From Rhizobium grahamii CCGE 502 (lineage in GTDB: Bacteria > Pseudomonadota > Alphaproteobacteria > Rhizobiales > Rhizobiaceae), in NCBI RefSeq assembly GCF_000298315.2, contig NZ_AEYE02000025.1:90938-154937 (forward strand): a DNA stretch of 64,000 bases, written 5' to 3'. The position numbers and the translations under genes were made by a program. A model generated the notes under the pieces. The model ran no database searches, was not told where the DNA came from, and saw only the letters and a program-made list of their open reading frames with translations. The number at the start of each line of letters is the position of its first letter. Positions within the stretch are counted from its first letter, which is position 1. Shown piece by piece: positions 50,854 to 59,248 of the stretch.

Positions 50854-52800
50854 ATGCTTGCAACCAACCCCGGGGGCTTCGGCCGTCCCATTGTCGCCTT
50901 GCCCGACGTCGAGGCGTTCGAGCAGTTCCCGCTGCCCGAGCGTGCCCTCCCGGCAAGCACCTACGAGATGCTGGCGCGCGGCGCCGCCGTGGCGCCGGAT
51001 CAGCCTGCCCTGTCCTTCTTTTTACGCTCTGACGACTTCCGTGAGCCCTTCGTCTGGACGCATGCCGAGCTCCTGGCCGACATCACGAAGACGGCCAACG
51101 CACTCCGTCGGCTAGGTGTCGGCCGCGACGACGTCGTCGCCTTCGTGCTCCCCAATCTGCCAGAAACGCATTTCGTGATCTGGGGGAGCGAGGTTGCGGG
51201 CATCGCGTTCGCAGTCAACCCGCTGCTTGAAGCGGCACAGATCTCCGAGCTGCTTGCTGCCGGCAGGGCGAAGTGGCTCGTCACTCTGGAGCCCTTTTCG
51301 GGGTTTGATATCTGGCAGAAGGCGCTAAAGGCGGCCGCGACCGTGCCGGACCTGCAAGGAATTCTGACCGTCGGTCTCGCACCTTATCTCCGCCACGGTA
51401 CCGACGAAGCGTCTGAGGCAGGGTCATCAACCGTGGGCGTCGACGGAGTGTCCATCCCAATTCTCAACCTGCGTGAGCAAATGGCAGTGGAGAGTGGCGA
51501 AGGGTTGACCTTCGACACGCCCGGGCCAGAAGATATCTCTTCGTACTTCTGCACAGGCGGTACGACCGGACTGCCCAAGATTGCCGCACGCACGCATCAG
51601 TCCGAGGTGTTCGACGCCTGGTCAACACAAGCCATGACAGGAGATGCGTTGGCGCCGGGCAAGACGATTTTCTGCGGCCTGCCACTCTTCCACGTCAACG
51701 GGCAACTGGTGACCGGCCTAATGCCGTGGTCGCAAGGCGGACATGTCGTTTTGGGCACGCCGTACGGCTATCGCGGCGAAGGAGTGGTTCCTTCCTTTTG
51801 GGAGATGGTCGAACACTATCGGATCGCGGCCTTTTCGGGCGTTCCCACAGTATTTTCGGCGCTGCTGCAAGTCCCGGTCGGTGGCCGCGACATTTCAAGT
51901 GTCGGCTACGGCTTTTGCGGAGCGGCTCCGATGCCCGTGGAACTGTTCCGCACGTTCGAAAACACGATTGGAATCCGCATTCTGGAGGCCTACGGCCTGA
52001 CCGAAGGTGCTTGTGTTTCAAGCGTCAATCCGCCGGAGGGCGAGCGGCGCATCGGCTCGATCGGCCTACGCCTCCCCTACCAGCAAATGGCGTCGGTCCG
52101 ACTTGATGATTCCGGCACGTTCGTCGGGTTCGCCGAGACGGAAGAGGTCGGCGTGCTCGCGATCCGAGGTCCGAACGTCTTTGCCGGCTACATCAATGCC
52201 GAGCACAACAAGGGTCTCTGGATCGAAATTGATGGCGAGCGCTGGCTGAACACGGGCGATCTCGCCCGCCAGGACGCGGACGGCTACTTCTGGCTGACGG
52301 GTCGCAAGAAGGAGCTGATCATCCGCGGCGGCCACAACATCGATCCCAAGCTGATCGAAAATGCGGTGCAGGATCACCCGGCGGTACAACTCGCCGCGGC
52401 AGTGGGACGGCCCGATGCGCGCGCCGGTGAACTGCCGATCCTCTATGTTCAGTTGAAGCCGGCGATGGTGGCATCGGAAGCGGACCTACTTGCCCATGCC
52501 GTCGACCGTATCCCCGAGCGCGCGGCGCATCCCAAATCCGTCCGGATTCTTTCCTCGATGCCCGTCACACCCGTGGGCAAGATCTTCAAACCGGCTTTGT
52601 CAATGCTCGAGATCGAGGACGTGGTGCGACAGGAGGCGGAAGCCTCCGGCATCGCGCTCACATCACTATCCGTCGTTCAAGACGCCCGGCTCGGAGTGCT
52701 TGCAAGAATTGCAACCGAGGGCGACCCAGCCCCTCTCCACGAAAAGCTCGTTCGCTATGCCTTCAAAGCCCAGTTCCAGCAGTCAGGAAACCAGTCATGA
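50854..52800 (+). CDS. AMP-dependent acyl-CoA synthetase/ligase
   Basis: 648 residues of the ANL superfamily. AMP-binding motif YFCTGGTTGLPKIAART (near residue 230), A5-like EAYGLTEG, NTGDLARQDADGYFWLTGRKKELIIRGGHNIDP with the hinge region, and a C-terminal domain with TPVGKIFKP (catalytic Lys). It activates a carboxylic acid to its CoA thioester; chain length or aromatic nature is unknown. GGGAGG lies about ten bases before the ATG. The stop overlaps the first VOC gene by four bases (ATGA), linking CoA activation and ring-cleavage-type enzymes in one transcript. Close to acyl-CoA synthetases of similar length in rhizobia. Confidence 0.9.
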   Translation: MLATNPGGFGRPIVALPDVEAFEQFPLPERALPASTYEMLARGAAVAPDQPALSFFLRSDDFREPFVWTHAELLADITKTANALRRLGVGRDDVVAFVLPNLPETHFVIWGSEVAGIAFAVNPLLEAAQISELLAAGRAKWLVTLEPFSGFDIWQKALKAAATVPDLQGILTVGLAPYLRHGTDEASEAGSSTVGVDGVSIPILNLREQMAVESGEGLTFDTPGPEDISSYFCTGGTTGLPKIAARTHQSEVFDAWSTQAMTGDALAPGKTIFCGLPLFHVNGQLVTGLMPWSQGGHVVLGTPYGYRGEGVVPSFWEMVEHYRIAAFSGVPTVFSALLQVPVGGRDISSVGYGFCGAAPMPVELFRTFENTIGIRILEAYGLTEGACVSSVNPPEGERRIGSIGLRLPYQQMASVRLDDSGTFVGFAETEEVGVLAIRGPNVFAGYINAEHNKGLWIEIDGERWLNTGDLARQDADGYFWLTGRKKELIIRGGHNIDPKLIENAVQDHPAVQLAAAVGRPDARAGELPILYVQLKPAMVASEADLLAHAVDRIPERAAHPKSVRILSSMPVTPVGKIFKPALSMLEIEDVVRQEAEASGIALTSLSVVQDARLGVLARIATEGDPAPLHEKLVRYAFKAQFQQSGNQS

Positions 52801-53231
52801 ACGCGCCAGCTCGGATCCCCGTCACCAACCTTCAGCACCACGTCTTCTACGTCACCGAACTGGAGCGCTCAAAGGCCTTCTACATCAAGCTCTTCGACTT
52901 GCAGTTCTCCGCTCTCAACCATCCGGACAGCAGCGCCGCAATGCGTTTGTCGCAGCAGGAGATGCATTTCTTCTCCTTCGGCTTCCACCATCACGACATC
53001 TGCCTGGTGAAGCACCACAAGCTGAAGATGGACAATAAATCCATGCTGCACTTTGCGCTGGCGGTGAAGGACGCACGAGCGTTCGACGCCGTCGGAAGCC
53101 GCGCACGTCGCATGGGCTTGCCGATCCGCGAAGGGCGCATGCTCGCCTCCGCACGCCCAGTGTCGCGCGCCTTTTGCGTGCAGGACCCGGACAAGCATTG
53201 GATCGAGATCATCGAGGAGACCAGCAGATGA
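52797..53231 (+). CDS. VOC-family (glyoxalase/extradiol dioxygenase-like) protein, single domain
   Basis: 144 residues with one vicinal-oxygen-chelate module: NLQHHVFYVTELERSKAFYIKLF, a central HFALAVKDARAFD and a final PDKHWIEIIEE. The two His and the Glu at the normal metal-ligand positions are present, so it can bind Fe(II) or Mn(II). It may cleave a catechol-type ring, or act on a product. It overlaps the ligase gene and the next VOC gene by four bases each, implying tight coupling. Confidence 0.85.
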   Translation: MNAPARIPVTNLQHHVFYVTELERSKAFYIKLFDLQFSALNHPDSSAAMRLSQQEMHFFSFGFHHHDICLVKHHKLKMDNKSMLHFALAVKDARAFDAVGSRARRMGLPIREGRMLASARPVSRAFCVQDPDKHWIEIIEETSR

Positions 53232-53905
53232 GCAACGCCGCTTTCGTTCCCCCGAACGTCCTTCCGCCATTCAAGCTGCGTTTTGCGGGCTTGCTGAAGC
53301 GGAAATGGTTTCGTGAAATGGTGCTGTTGTGGCCGACGCTCACGAGGCGACGGTTCTCCAACAAGACCGAAGACTACGGCGTCTTCAAGCCTTCGCTCGT
53401 CGCTCACATGGGGCAGCTTTCGATCTACGTGCGCGACATCGCGCGAAGCCGGGCCTGGTACGAGCAAGTCGCCGGCATGGTCCATGCCCGCACCTGTGAG
53501 CCGGAACCGCATCCGTTCAAGGAAGGCTGGCGCGTTCGCTGTTGCTACATGAGTGCGACCGACCACGAGGAATGCCTCGTGCTCGTCGAGGAACACGACC
53601 CCTCCGGCAGGATTACCGTCCCTTCTGGCATGAGCTTCTTCCATTTTGCGCTCGAGGTGAAAGGAAACCAACTGGAGGATGTCCTGGACTTTGCCAAGCA
53701 GCGGCAGGCCGACGGATTCCAGTTGAACTACGGTCCGGTCCGCCATAACAGCGATCCCCACCTGGGAGACGGCGAAACCGGCGGCAACGTGGCCTGCTAC
53801 CTCTACGATCCAGACTGGCACAACGTCGAGTTCTGCGGCGCGATGGACACGATCGAGAATTATCGCGCGCGATACGGGGACCTCAAGGGCGACGACCGCG
53901 CCTGA
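53228..53905 (+). CDS. VOC-family protein with N-terminal extension
   Basis: 225 residues. About 60 residues precede the VOC module, starting with a basic amphipathic part (FKLRFAGLLKRKWFREMVL). The module has MGQLSIYVRDIARSRAWYEQV, FFHFALEVKGNQLEDVLDF and HNVEFCGAM. The expected first ligand His is replaced by Gln (GQLSIYV), while the second His and final Glu are kept. It could be a non-catalytic partner, or use another residue. ATGA overlap with the previous gene. Together the two small proteins may form a heteromeric dioxygenase; this is inferred. Confidence 0.83.
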   Translation: MSNAAFVPPNVLPPFKLRFAGLLKRKWFREMVLLWPTLTRRRFSNKTEDYGVFKPSLVAHMGQLSIYVRDIARSRAWYEQVAGMVHARTCEPEPHPFKEGWRVRCCYMSATDHEECLVLVEEHDPSGRITVPSGMSFFHFALEVKGNQLEDVLDFAKQRQADGFQLNYGPVRHNSDPHLGDGETGGNVACYLYDPDWHNVEFCGAMDTIENYRARYGDLKGDDRA

Positions 53906-53985
53906 CCCTGTTCGACCGTCAAGGGCACCCTGAGCGGATGCTCGAACCGCCTTCGAAGCGCTCTTCCAAACAAAGGAAATGAAAA

Positions 53986-54942
53986 ATGGTAGTTAGATTG
54001 TCCCGATTTACGACGGGCGGCGACCCCTTGTGGGGGATTGTAGATGGAGACGAGATCGCACCGCTCGAGGGCACCTTCGTCTCGACCGCCGACATCCTTC
54101 GCCTCTCTGCCGCCGAGCTCAGGACGCGCGCGGGCGTCCAACGTCTCCCGATCTCCTCGGCAAAAATTCTCAGCCCCGTCACCGCGCCGGCGCAGATCAT
54201 CTGCCAAGGTCTGAACTACGCAGATCACGCGATTGAATCAGGGCATGCGCCAAGCCAGAAAAATCTGCTCTTCATGAAGGCCGCATCCTCGCTGTCGGGA
54301 GCGTTCGATCCCGTTATACGGCCTGACGGAGTTCAAATGCTCGACTATGAAGTGGAACTCGGGCTCGTACTCAAACGACCCTTGCGAGCAGGCGATCTAG
54401 TCACCAGAGAGAACCTCGGCGATTTCATCGGCGGACTGGTCTTGTGCAACGACGTGTCGGCCCGCGACGTGATGTTCGGCGAAGCCTTCCTGCAGTGGTT
54501 CCGCGGCAAAAGCGCCCGCACCTTCTGCCCCTGCGGTCCCTGGCTGGTCGTTCCGGAGCCGGACGAGGTCGCTGACCTGCTCGACAGGATCGAGATCCGT
54601 CTATGGCTGAACGACGAACTTCGGCAGTCGGCCCATACCCGTGACTTCGTCTTTCGGCCGGAAACCTGCCTCAACGACATTGCGTCCCTGATGGACCTGT
54701 CTGCGGGCGATCTCGTGCTGACCGGGACGCCAGGCGGCGTGATCCTGCAAGCCAGCGCCGCCCTCGCCCAGATTCTGACGACCAAGCTCTTCAAGGATTC
54801 GGAGCGGAAGGGTGCGCTCGCCGAGGAGGCGACCGCACACGCGCGCTACCTCGCGCCGGGCGACGTCATGCGCGCCGAAATGCGCACGGACGACGGCGCC
54901 GTCGATTTTGGCGGGCACTTGCTCCAAGTCGTGGACGCATGA
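53986..54942 (+). CDS. Fumarylacetoacetate hydrolase-family protein
   Basis: 318 residues with a C-terminal FAH fold: ICQGLNYADHA, DYEVELGLVLKRPLRAGDLV (metal-binding Glu pair), LVLCNDVSARD (Asp), and LTGTPGGVILQASAA. It includes LLFMKAASSLSGAFDPVI, the substrate-pocket region of catechol-pathway hydrolases/isomerases. Members hydrolyse C-C bonds of ring-fission products or decarboxylate and hydrate them. Directly following the extradiol-type genes, it is likely to process their ring-cleavage product. AAGGAAA lies upstream of the ATG; an 80-base gap separates it from the second VOC gene. Confidence 0.9.
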   Translation: MVVRLSRFTTGGDPLWGIVDGDEIAPLEGTFVSTADILRLSAAELRTRAGVQRLPISSAKILSPVTAPAQIICQGLNYADHAIESGHAPSQKNLLFMKAASSLSGAFDPVIRPDGVQMLDYEVELGLVLKRPLRAGDLVTRENLGDFIGGLVLCNDVSARDVMFGEAFLQWFRGKSARTFCPCGPWLVVPEPDEVADLLDRIEIRLWLNDELRQSAHTRDFVFRPETCLNDIASLMDLSAGDLVLTGTPGGVILQASAALAQILTTKLFKDSERKGALAEEATAHARYLAPGDVMRAEMRTDDGAVDFGGHLLQVVDA

Positions 54943-55120
54943 TCCAGCCGGACCAGGACGCGCACGCCACCGGGTCACCAGACCTCGAAGGTCGCGGCCT
55001 GGTCCGATCACTCTCGAGGCGGACGGGTGGAGGGGCAGCGCAGTGCGTGCGGCAAAGGCGAGAAACGCCCTTTCCGTGGGCTTTGCATAACGGCGGACGT
55101 CTCTGAGGAGGGAGACCTGC

Positions 55121-56185
55121 ATGAAGACTACTAAATTGCTGATCGGATTTTTCGGCTGTCTTTCCGTCACACCCGCGATTGCGGGAGGCTTCGATATTCT
55201 GGGGCAGCCGAACGACGTCCTTTTCGAAACGGGGCGCTACGCCGAATTCGGGCTCGGCCTCGGCAGTGCGGATGTGGCCGGACAAATCACCGCCGCCGGA
55301 CCGCCGTTTGCTTCGGGCGACACTGCGCCCACGCTTCCGTTTTACAATGGCGCCTTCAAGGCCGACATCAACGAGCAGTTCTCGGGGGCCGTCATCGTCG
55401 ACAACCCCTACGGGCGCAAACTCGAGTATGATCGCGGACCGCTGTCCGGCCTGTCGGGGGAAGTCGAGTCGATCGCGATTACGGGCTTGCTACGCTACAA
55501 ACTTACGGATCGATTCAGCGTGTTCGGCGGTCCCAGGCTCCAGCGCCTCGGCGGCAATACGGACATTTCGGTCTTTGCAGCCGGCTTGCCCGCCGGCTTC
55601 GCCAACATAGAGTTTGAGGACACCTGGGCGGTCGGCTACGTGGTCGGGGGCGCCTTCGAAATTCCCGAAGCCCATATCCGGATCGCCGTCACGTACAATT
55701 CCGCAATCGACTACGATCTGGACACGTCCGGCGCCTACGCAGGGAGGACGAGCGTCGAGACGCCGCAATCGGTCAACGTCGATCTCCAGGCCCCCATCGG
55801 TCTTTCGACGCTCCTCTTCGCGTCGGTCCGCTGGGCCGAATGGAGTAAAACCACGATCAGACCGCCAGGCTATCCTCTGGGGTCGCTCACCCACTTCAAC
55901 GACACGACGACCTACAGACTGGGCGTGGTACAAGTGTTCAGCGAGAACTGGGCGGGGTTCACCGCCCTGACCTACGAGCCCAAGACCGGCATATCGGCCG
56001 ACGCGCCAATCGATGCAACGGACGGATTGTGGGGCGCGACCCTTGGCGCGATCTATACCAGGGACAGGGTAAAGATAACCAGCGCCGTCACCTATTACCA
56101 GTTCGGCGATGCTTCAGGTTCGTTCGGAAATTTCAAGGACAACGACGTCGTCAGCGCCGCCGTCAAGGTCGGATACACGTTTTGA
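55121..56185 (+). CDS. FadL-like outer-membrane channel
   Basis: 354 residues. Signal peptide (TTKLLIGFFGCLSVTPAIA|GG), then a beta-rich sequence with aromatic-alternating strands and a terminal Phe (VKVGYTF), the outer-membrane insertion signal. Segments such as FGLGLGSADVAGQITAAG, PFYNGAFKADINEQFSGAV and LLRYKLTDRFSVFGGPRLQRLGG resemble FadL/OmpP1-type porins, which take up fatty acids and aromatic hydrocarbons. GAGGAGGGAG precedes the ATG. It probably admits the hydrophobic substrate of this island. Confidence 0.82.
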   Translation: MKTTKLLIGFFGCLSVTPAIAGGFDILGQPNDVLFETGRYAEFGLGLGSADVAGQITAAGPPFASGDTAPTLPFYNGAFKADINEQFSGAVIVDNPYGRKLEYDRGPLSGLSGEVESIAITGLLRYKLTDRFSVFGGPRLQRLGGNTDISVFAAGLPAGFANIEFEDTWAVGYVVGGAFEIPEAHIRIAVTYNSAIDYDLDTSGAYAGRTSVETPQSVNVDLQAPIGLSTLLFASVRWAEWSKTTIRPPGYPLGSLTHFNDTTTYRLGVVQVFSENWAGFTALTYEPKTGISADAPIDATDGLWGATLGAIYTRDRVKITSAVTYYQFGDASGSFGNFKDNDVVSAAVKVGYTF

Positions 56186-56370
56186 CCGGAGCTGGCGCGG
56201 CAGACGCTGGGATTTTCAAACCATCCCACGCAACCGCTCCCGCGTGGATCTCGTCGTCACTGCGACATGGGTCCTTGGGCAACCAGGTCCGGTACCTCCG
56301 GTATCGCGGAACCGACATCAACCCGCGCTCCGGCGGGCGCCAAACATAATCCTACTAAATGGAGAAAACC

Positions 56371-57270
56371 GTGCACAAACAATTCGCCCCGAGAGTGTTC
56401 CAACTGGGCTACGTCGCGCTTGAAACGCCCGACGTCATGCGCGCCAGGGATCACTATGCAGAAACCATCGGCATGAGCGAGACCGCGACCGGTCACGATG
56501 GAGAGAGCTATCTGTCCATCGGCTACGAGCACCACAACGTCGTCCTGCGCAAGGCGCAGCACAAGGCGATGGGCCATCTCGGCTTCCAGCTCAACCCCGG
56601 CACCGAACTCAGAGAGCTGGTGGCCGAGCTGCGCGCCTTCGGCCTGGGCGCCCAGATCAAGTCCGACAGTCAGCCGGGCATCCGCGAACTGGTCGAGGTC
56701 GAGCCAGTTCCCGGCACCACGCTGCAGCTTTATACCGACATTGATGCTCCCGCGGCCGGCTTCAAGCGTACCGGCGTGTCGCCCCTCCGGCTCGGACATG
56801 TGGCGGTGATCTCGCCTGACGGCCCGAAGCTGAAGGCGTTCTTCATGGATTTCCTAGGCTTCTGGTTCACCGATACGATTGCGGGCATCTCAAATTTCAT
56901 CACCTGTAATCGCGAGCACCACGTCGTCAATCTGGTGAGCATGCCGGACCAGCGGGTCCATCACATAGCCTTCCAGCTCAAGGGCAACGCCAGCCACGCG
57001 ATGGCAGGCGATCTGTTGGCCGAGCGCGGTCTTCCGGTGAAATGGGGCCCGACGCGTCATACCGCCGGTCACAACATTGCCAGCTATCACTATGACCCCG
57101 ACCAGGTGCTGATCGAGCTCTACACCGACATGGACGTGTTCATCCCGGAACTGAACATGTGCGAGGCGCGCCCGTGGCACAGGCACTTCCCGATGGCTCC
57201 GCGCGAATGGAAACTTACCGAACTCGCGGCCTGGGAAACCGAGTTCGCCTTCAGTCTGGCGCAGGCCTAA
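56371..57270 (+). CDS. Two-domain extradiol dioxygenase (catechol 2,3-dioxygenase-like)
   Basis: 299 residues from a GTG at 56371 with GGAG six bases upstream; an ATG at 56359 lacks a site. Two VOC domains: N-terminal (LGYVALETPDVMRARDHYAETIGM) and C-terminal with the Fe(II) ligands His in RLGHVAVISPD, His in VHHIAFQLKG, and Glu in QVLIELYTDMD, the 2-His-1-Glu triad of type I extradiol dioxygenases. HNIASYHYDPD adds the second-shell His and Tyr. Expected reaction: meta-cleavage of a catechol or related diphenol with O2. It is the most complete ring-cleavage enzyme here. Confidence 0.9.
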   Translation: MHKQFAPRVFQLGYVALETPDVMRARDHYAETIGMSETATGHDGESYLSIGYEHHNVVLRKAQHKAMGHLGFQLNPGTELRELVAELRAFGLGAQIKSDSQPGIRELVEVEPVPGTTLQLYTDIDAPAAGFKRTGVSPLRLGHVAVISPDGPKLKAFFMDFLGFWFTDTIAGISNFITCNREHHVVNLVSMPDQRVHHIAFQLKGNASHAMAGDLLAERGLPVKWGPTRHTAGHNIASYHYDPDQVLIELYTDMDVFIPELNMCEARPWHRHFPMAPREWKLTELAAWETEFAFSLAQA

Positions 57271-57311
57271 TCCACGCGATCGCATCACCTTCCGAAACAA
57301 AGGTCAGTTTT

Positions 57312-57926
57312 ATGCAACTTTTTCACGCTCCCAGATCCTGCTCGCTGGGTATCCGGATTCTCCTCGAGGAAATCGGCGTCCCCCACCAGGTCTCGGCGAT
57401 CGATCTGTCATCCGGCCAGCAGCGTGACGATGCCTTCCTGGCAGTCAATCCCAAGGGCAAGGTGCCCGCCCTGCTCCGTGACGACGGGACGGTGCTGACC
57501 GAGTTCCAGGCCATCGCGCTCTGGCTTGCATGGCGGTTCCCCCAGTCTGGGCTCCTTCCGGACGATCCCGACGCTGCGGCGCAGGTGACGGAGGTGATGG
57601 AGTTTATCGTGGGCACTATTCACATGTGCGGCTTTGCACGAGCCCTCATGCCTGGCAAATTCGTTTCGTCTGCGTCCGCTCAGGAAGAATTGCGCGTACA
57701 TGGACTTCAGGTGGCGACAGACGGTCTGGACCACGTCTCCGCTCTGTTGGGCAAGACCTCTTGGCTCTCGGGCCCCCGGCCCGGTGTGGCCGACGCTGCG
57801 CTGTTTTATGTCACATACTGGGCCAAAGCTCTGGACATCGATCTGCCACGGGCGTTGGGCGGTTTCTACGACCAGATGCTGAAACGCCCGAGCGTGGTCC
57901 GAGCAATCGACGTGTCCCCCACTTAA
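57312..57926 (+). CDS. Glutathione S-transferase
   Basis: 204 residues. The thioredoxin-like N-domain begins QLFHAPRSCSLGIRILLEEIG and has NPKGKVPALLRDDGTVLTEFQAIALWLAWRF, with the cis-Pro before Ala-Leu that binds glutathione; the C-domain is helical (GFYDQMLKRPSVVRAI). The Ser/Cys at PRSCS could be the catalytic residue, as in beta- or zeta-class enzymes. In this context it may isomerise a ring-cleavage product (maleylpyruvate-type) or detoxify intermediates. It is 41 bases downstream of the dioxygenase gene and ends in a Pro-Thr. Confidence 0.87.
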   Translation: MQLFHAPRSCSLGIRILLEEIGVPHQVSAIDLSSGQQRDDAFLAVNPKGKVPALLRDDGTVLTEFQAIALWLAWRFPQSGLLPDDPDAAAQVTEVMEFIVGTIHMCGFARALMPGKFVSSASAQEELRVHGLQVATDGLDHVSALLGKTSWLSGPRPGVADAALFYVTYWAKALDIDLPRALGGFYDQMLKRPSVVRAIDVSPT

Positions 57927-57989
57927 CTTCGTCACCCCGAGGAATGGGAGGCCGGCGGCTGCCGCTTGTCGAAGCTTGCCGCTTTGGCC

Positions 57990-58082
57990 TCGAGCCGACA
58001 GAGATGCGTGCAGTGCAAGACCTGCGACATCAACGATCCGCCGCATAACTCCATCTGGGTCCTGCCGAAGGCGGTGGCCTAA
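57990..58082 (+). pseudogene. C-terminal remnant of ETF-ubiquinone oxidoreductase
   Basis: One frame ending at the TAA at 58080 reads RCVQCKTCDINDPPHNSIWVLP. CxxCxxCDI-x-DP with a following N-x-W-x-x-P is the [4Fe-4S] end of electron-transfer-flavoprotein:ubiquinone oxidoreductase (FixX-like part). The rest of the gene is absent. It lies directly before the beta-oxidation genes and EtfB, the right neighbourhood, so it is probably what is left of a larger Etf/ETF-QO set after deletion. Confidence 0.65.
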
Positions 58083-58126
58083 ACATCCCCACATGTGACG
58101 TGTTCGTCACGCATAGGAAAAGAACT

Positions 58127-59248
58127 ATGACCGCGATCTACATCGTCGACTACCTACGGAGCCCCTTTGCACTCGCCCATCGCGGCGCGCTTGCTAGCGT
58201 CCGCCCGGACGATCTGGCGGCAAGCGTCGTCAAGGCGCTGATCGGCCGCTGCAGCATCGATCCGGCCGAGATCGAAGACGTCAATCTCGGGTGCGCCTTC
58301 CCGGAAGGCGAGCAGGGTTTCAACATAGCCCGGTGCGCGGCTCTCATCGCAGGCCTGCCGCAGTCGGTCGGCGGCTCGACCGTCAACCGCTGGTGCGGAT
58401 CGTCCATGCAAGCGGTTCAGATGGCCGCCGGCGCGATTGCCATGGACGCCGGCGAGGCGTTTGTCGCCGGCGGGGTCGAGAGCATGAGCCGCGTGCCCAT
58501 GATGGGCTTTAACCCCCTGCCGAACCCGGCCTGGAGCGACGTCCAGCGCATTGCCTTCCTGAACATGGGCCTGACCGCCGAGAACCTTGCTGACCGCTAC
58601 GGCATTTCGCGCGAGGAGCAGGACGCCTATTCGCTGGAAAGCCAGACCAAGACGATCGCAGCCCGCGCCGCCGGCCGGCTTGTCGCCGAGATCACGCCGG
58701 TGGGGGATGTAGCCATCGACGGTTGCCCGCGCGCGACAGACGCGGAAAAGCTCGCGGGCCTGAAGACCGCCTTCAAGGCTGGCGGCTCGGTCACAGCGGG
58801 TAATTCCTCTCCCCTAACCGATGGCGCATCCGCCACGCTCGTCTGCTCGGAAGCCTTCGTAAAGCGCCATAACCTCGCGCCGCTCGCCCGCATCTCCGGT
58901 TATGCGATTTCCGGCTGCGCGCCAGAGATCATGGGCATCGGACCGGTCGAGGCGAGCCGCAAGGCGCTGAAGCGCGCCGGCATTTCGGCGGTCGACCTAG
59001 ACGTGATCGAAATGAACGAGGCCTTCGCCGTTCAGGTGCTCGCCTGCTGCCGCGATCTCGATATCGATCCGGCTCGCCTCAACCGCGATGGCGGGGCAAT
59101 CGCGCTCGGTCATCCGCTCGGCGCGACAGGCGCGCGCCTGGTCGGCAAGGCGTCCCTCCTTCTGAAACGGGAGGGCGGCCGCCATGCGCTCGCCACCCAG
59201 TGCATCGGCGGCGGTCAAGGCATCGCCATGGTACTGGAGGCGGCGTAA
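58127..59248 (+). CDS. Thiolase (acetyl-CoA acyltransferase)
   Basis: 373 residues from the ATG at 58127, with ATAGGAAAAG before it. Thiolase signatures: nucleophilic Cys in TVNRWCGSSMQAVQMAAGAI, the NEAFAVQ block, GGAIALGHPLGATGAR with the catalytic His, and CIGGGQG with the second Cys. It cleaves 3-ketoacyl-CoA to acetyl-CoA and a shortened acyl-CoA (or the reverse). It starts the beta-oxidation block and overlaps the next gene start in TAATG. Length is a little short of the family's 390. Confidence 0.93.
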   Translation: MTAIYIVDYLRSPFALAHRGALASVRPDDLAASVVKALIGRCSIDPAEIEDVNLGCAFPEGEQGFNIARCAALIAGLPQSVGGSTVNRWCGSSMQAVQMAAGAIAMDAGEAFVAGGVESMSRVPMMGFNPLPNPAWSDVQRIAFLNMGLTAENLADRYGISREEQDAYSLESQTKTIAARAAGRLVAEITPVGDVAIDGCPRATDAEKLAGLKTAFKAGGSVTAGNSSPLTDGASATLVCSEAFVKRHNLAPLARISGYAISGCAPEIMGIGPVEASRKALKRAGISAVDLDVIEMNEAFAVQVLACCRDLDIDPARLNRDGGAIALGHPLGATGARLVGKASLLLKREGGRHALATQCIGGGQGIAMVLEAA

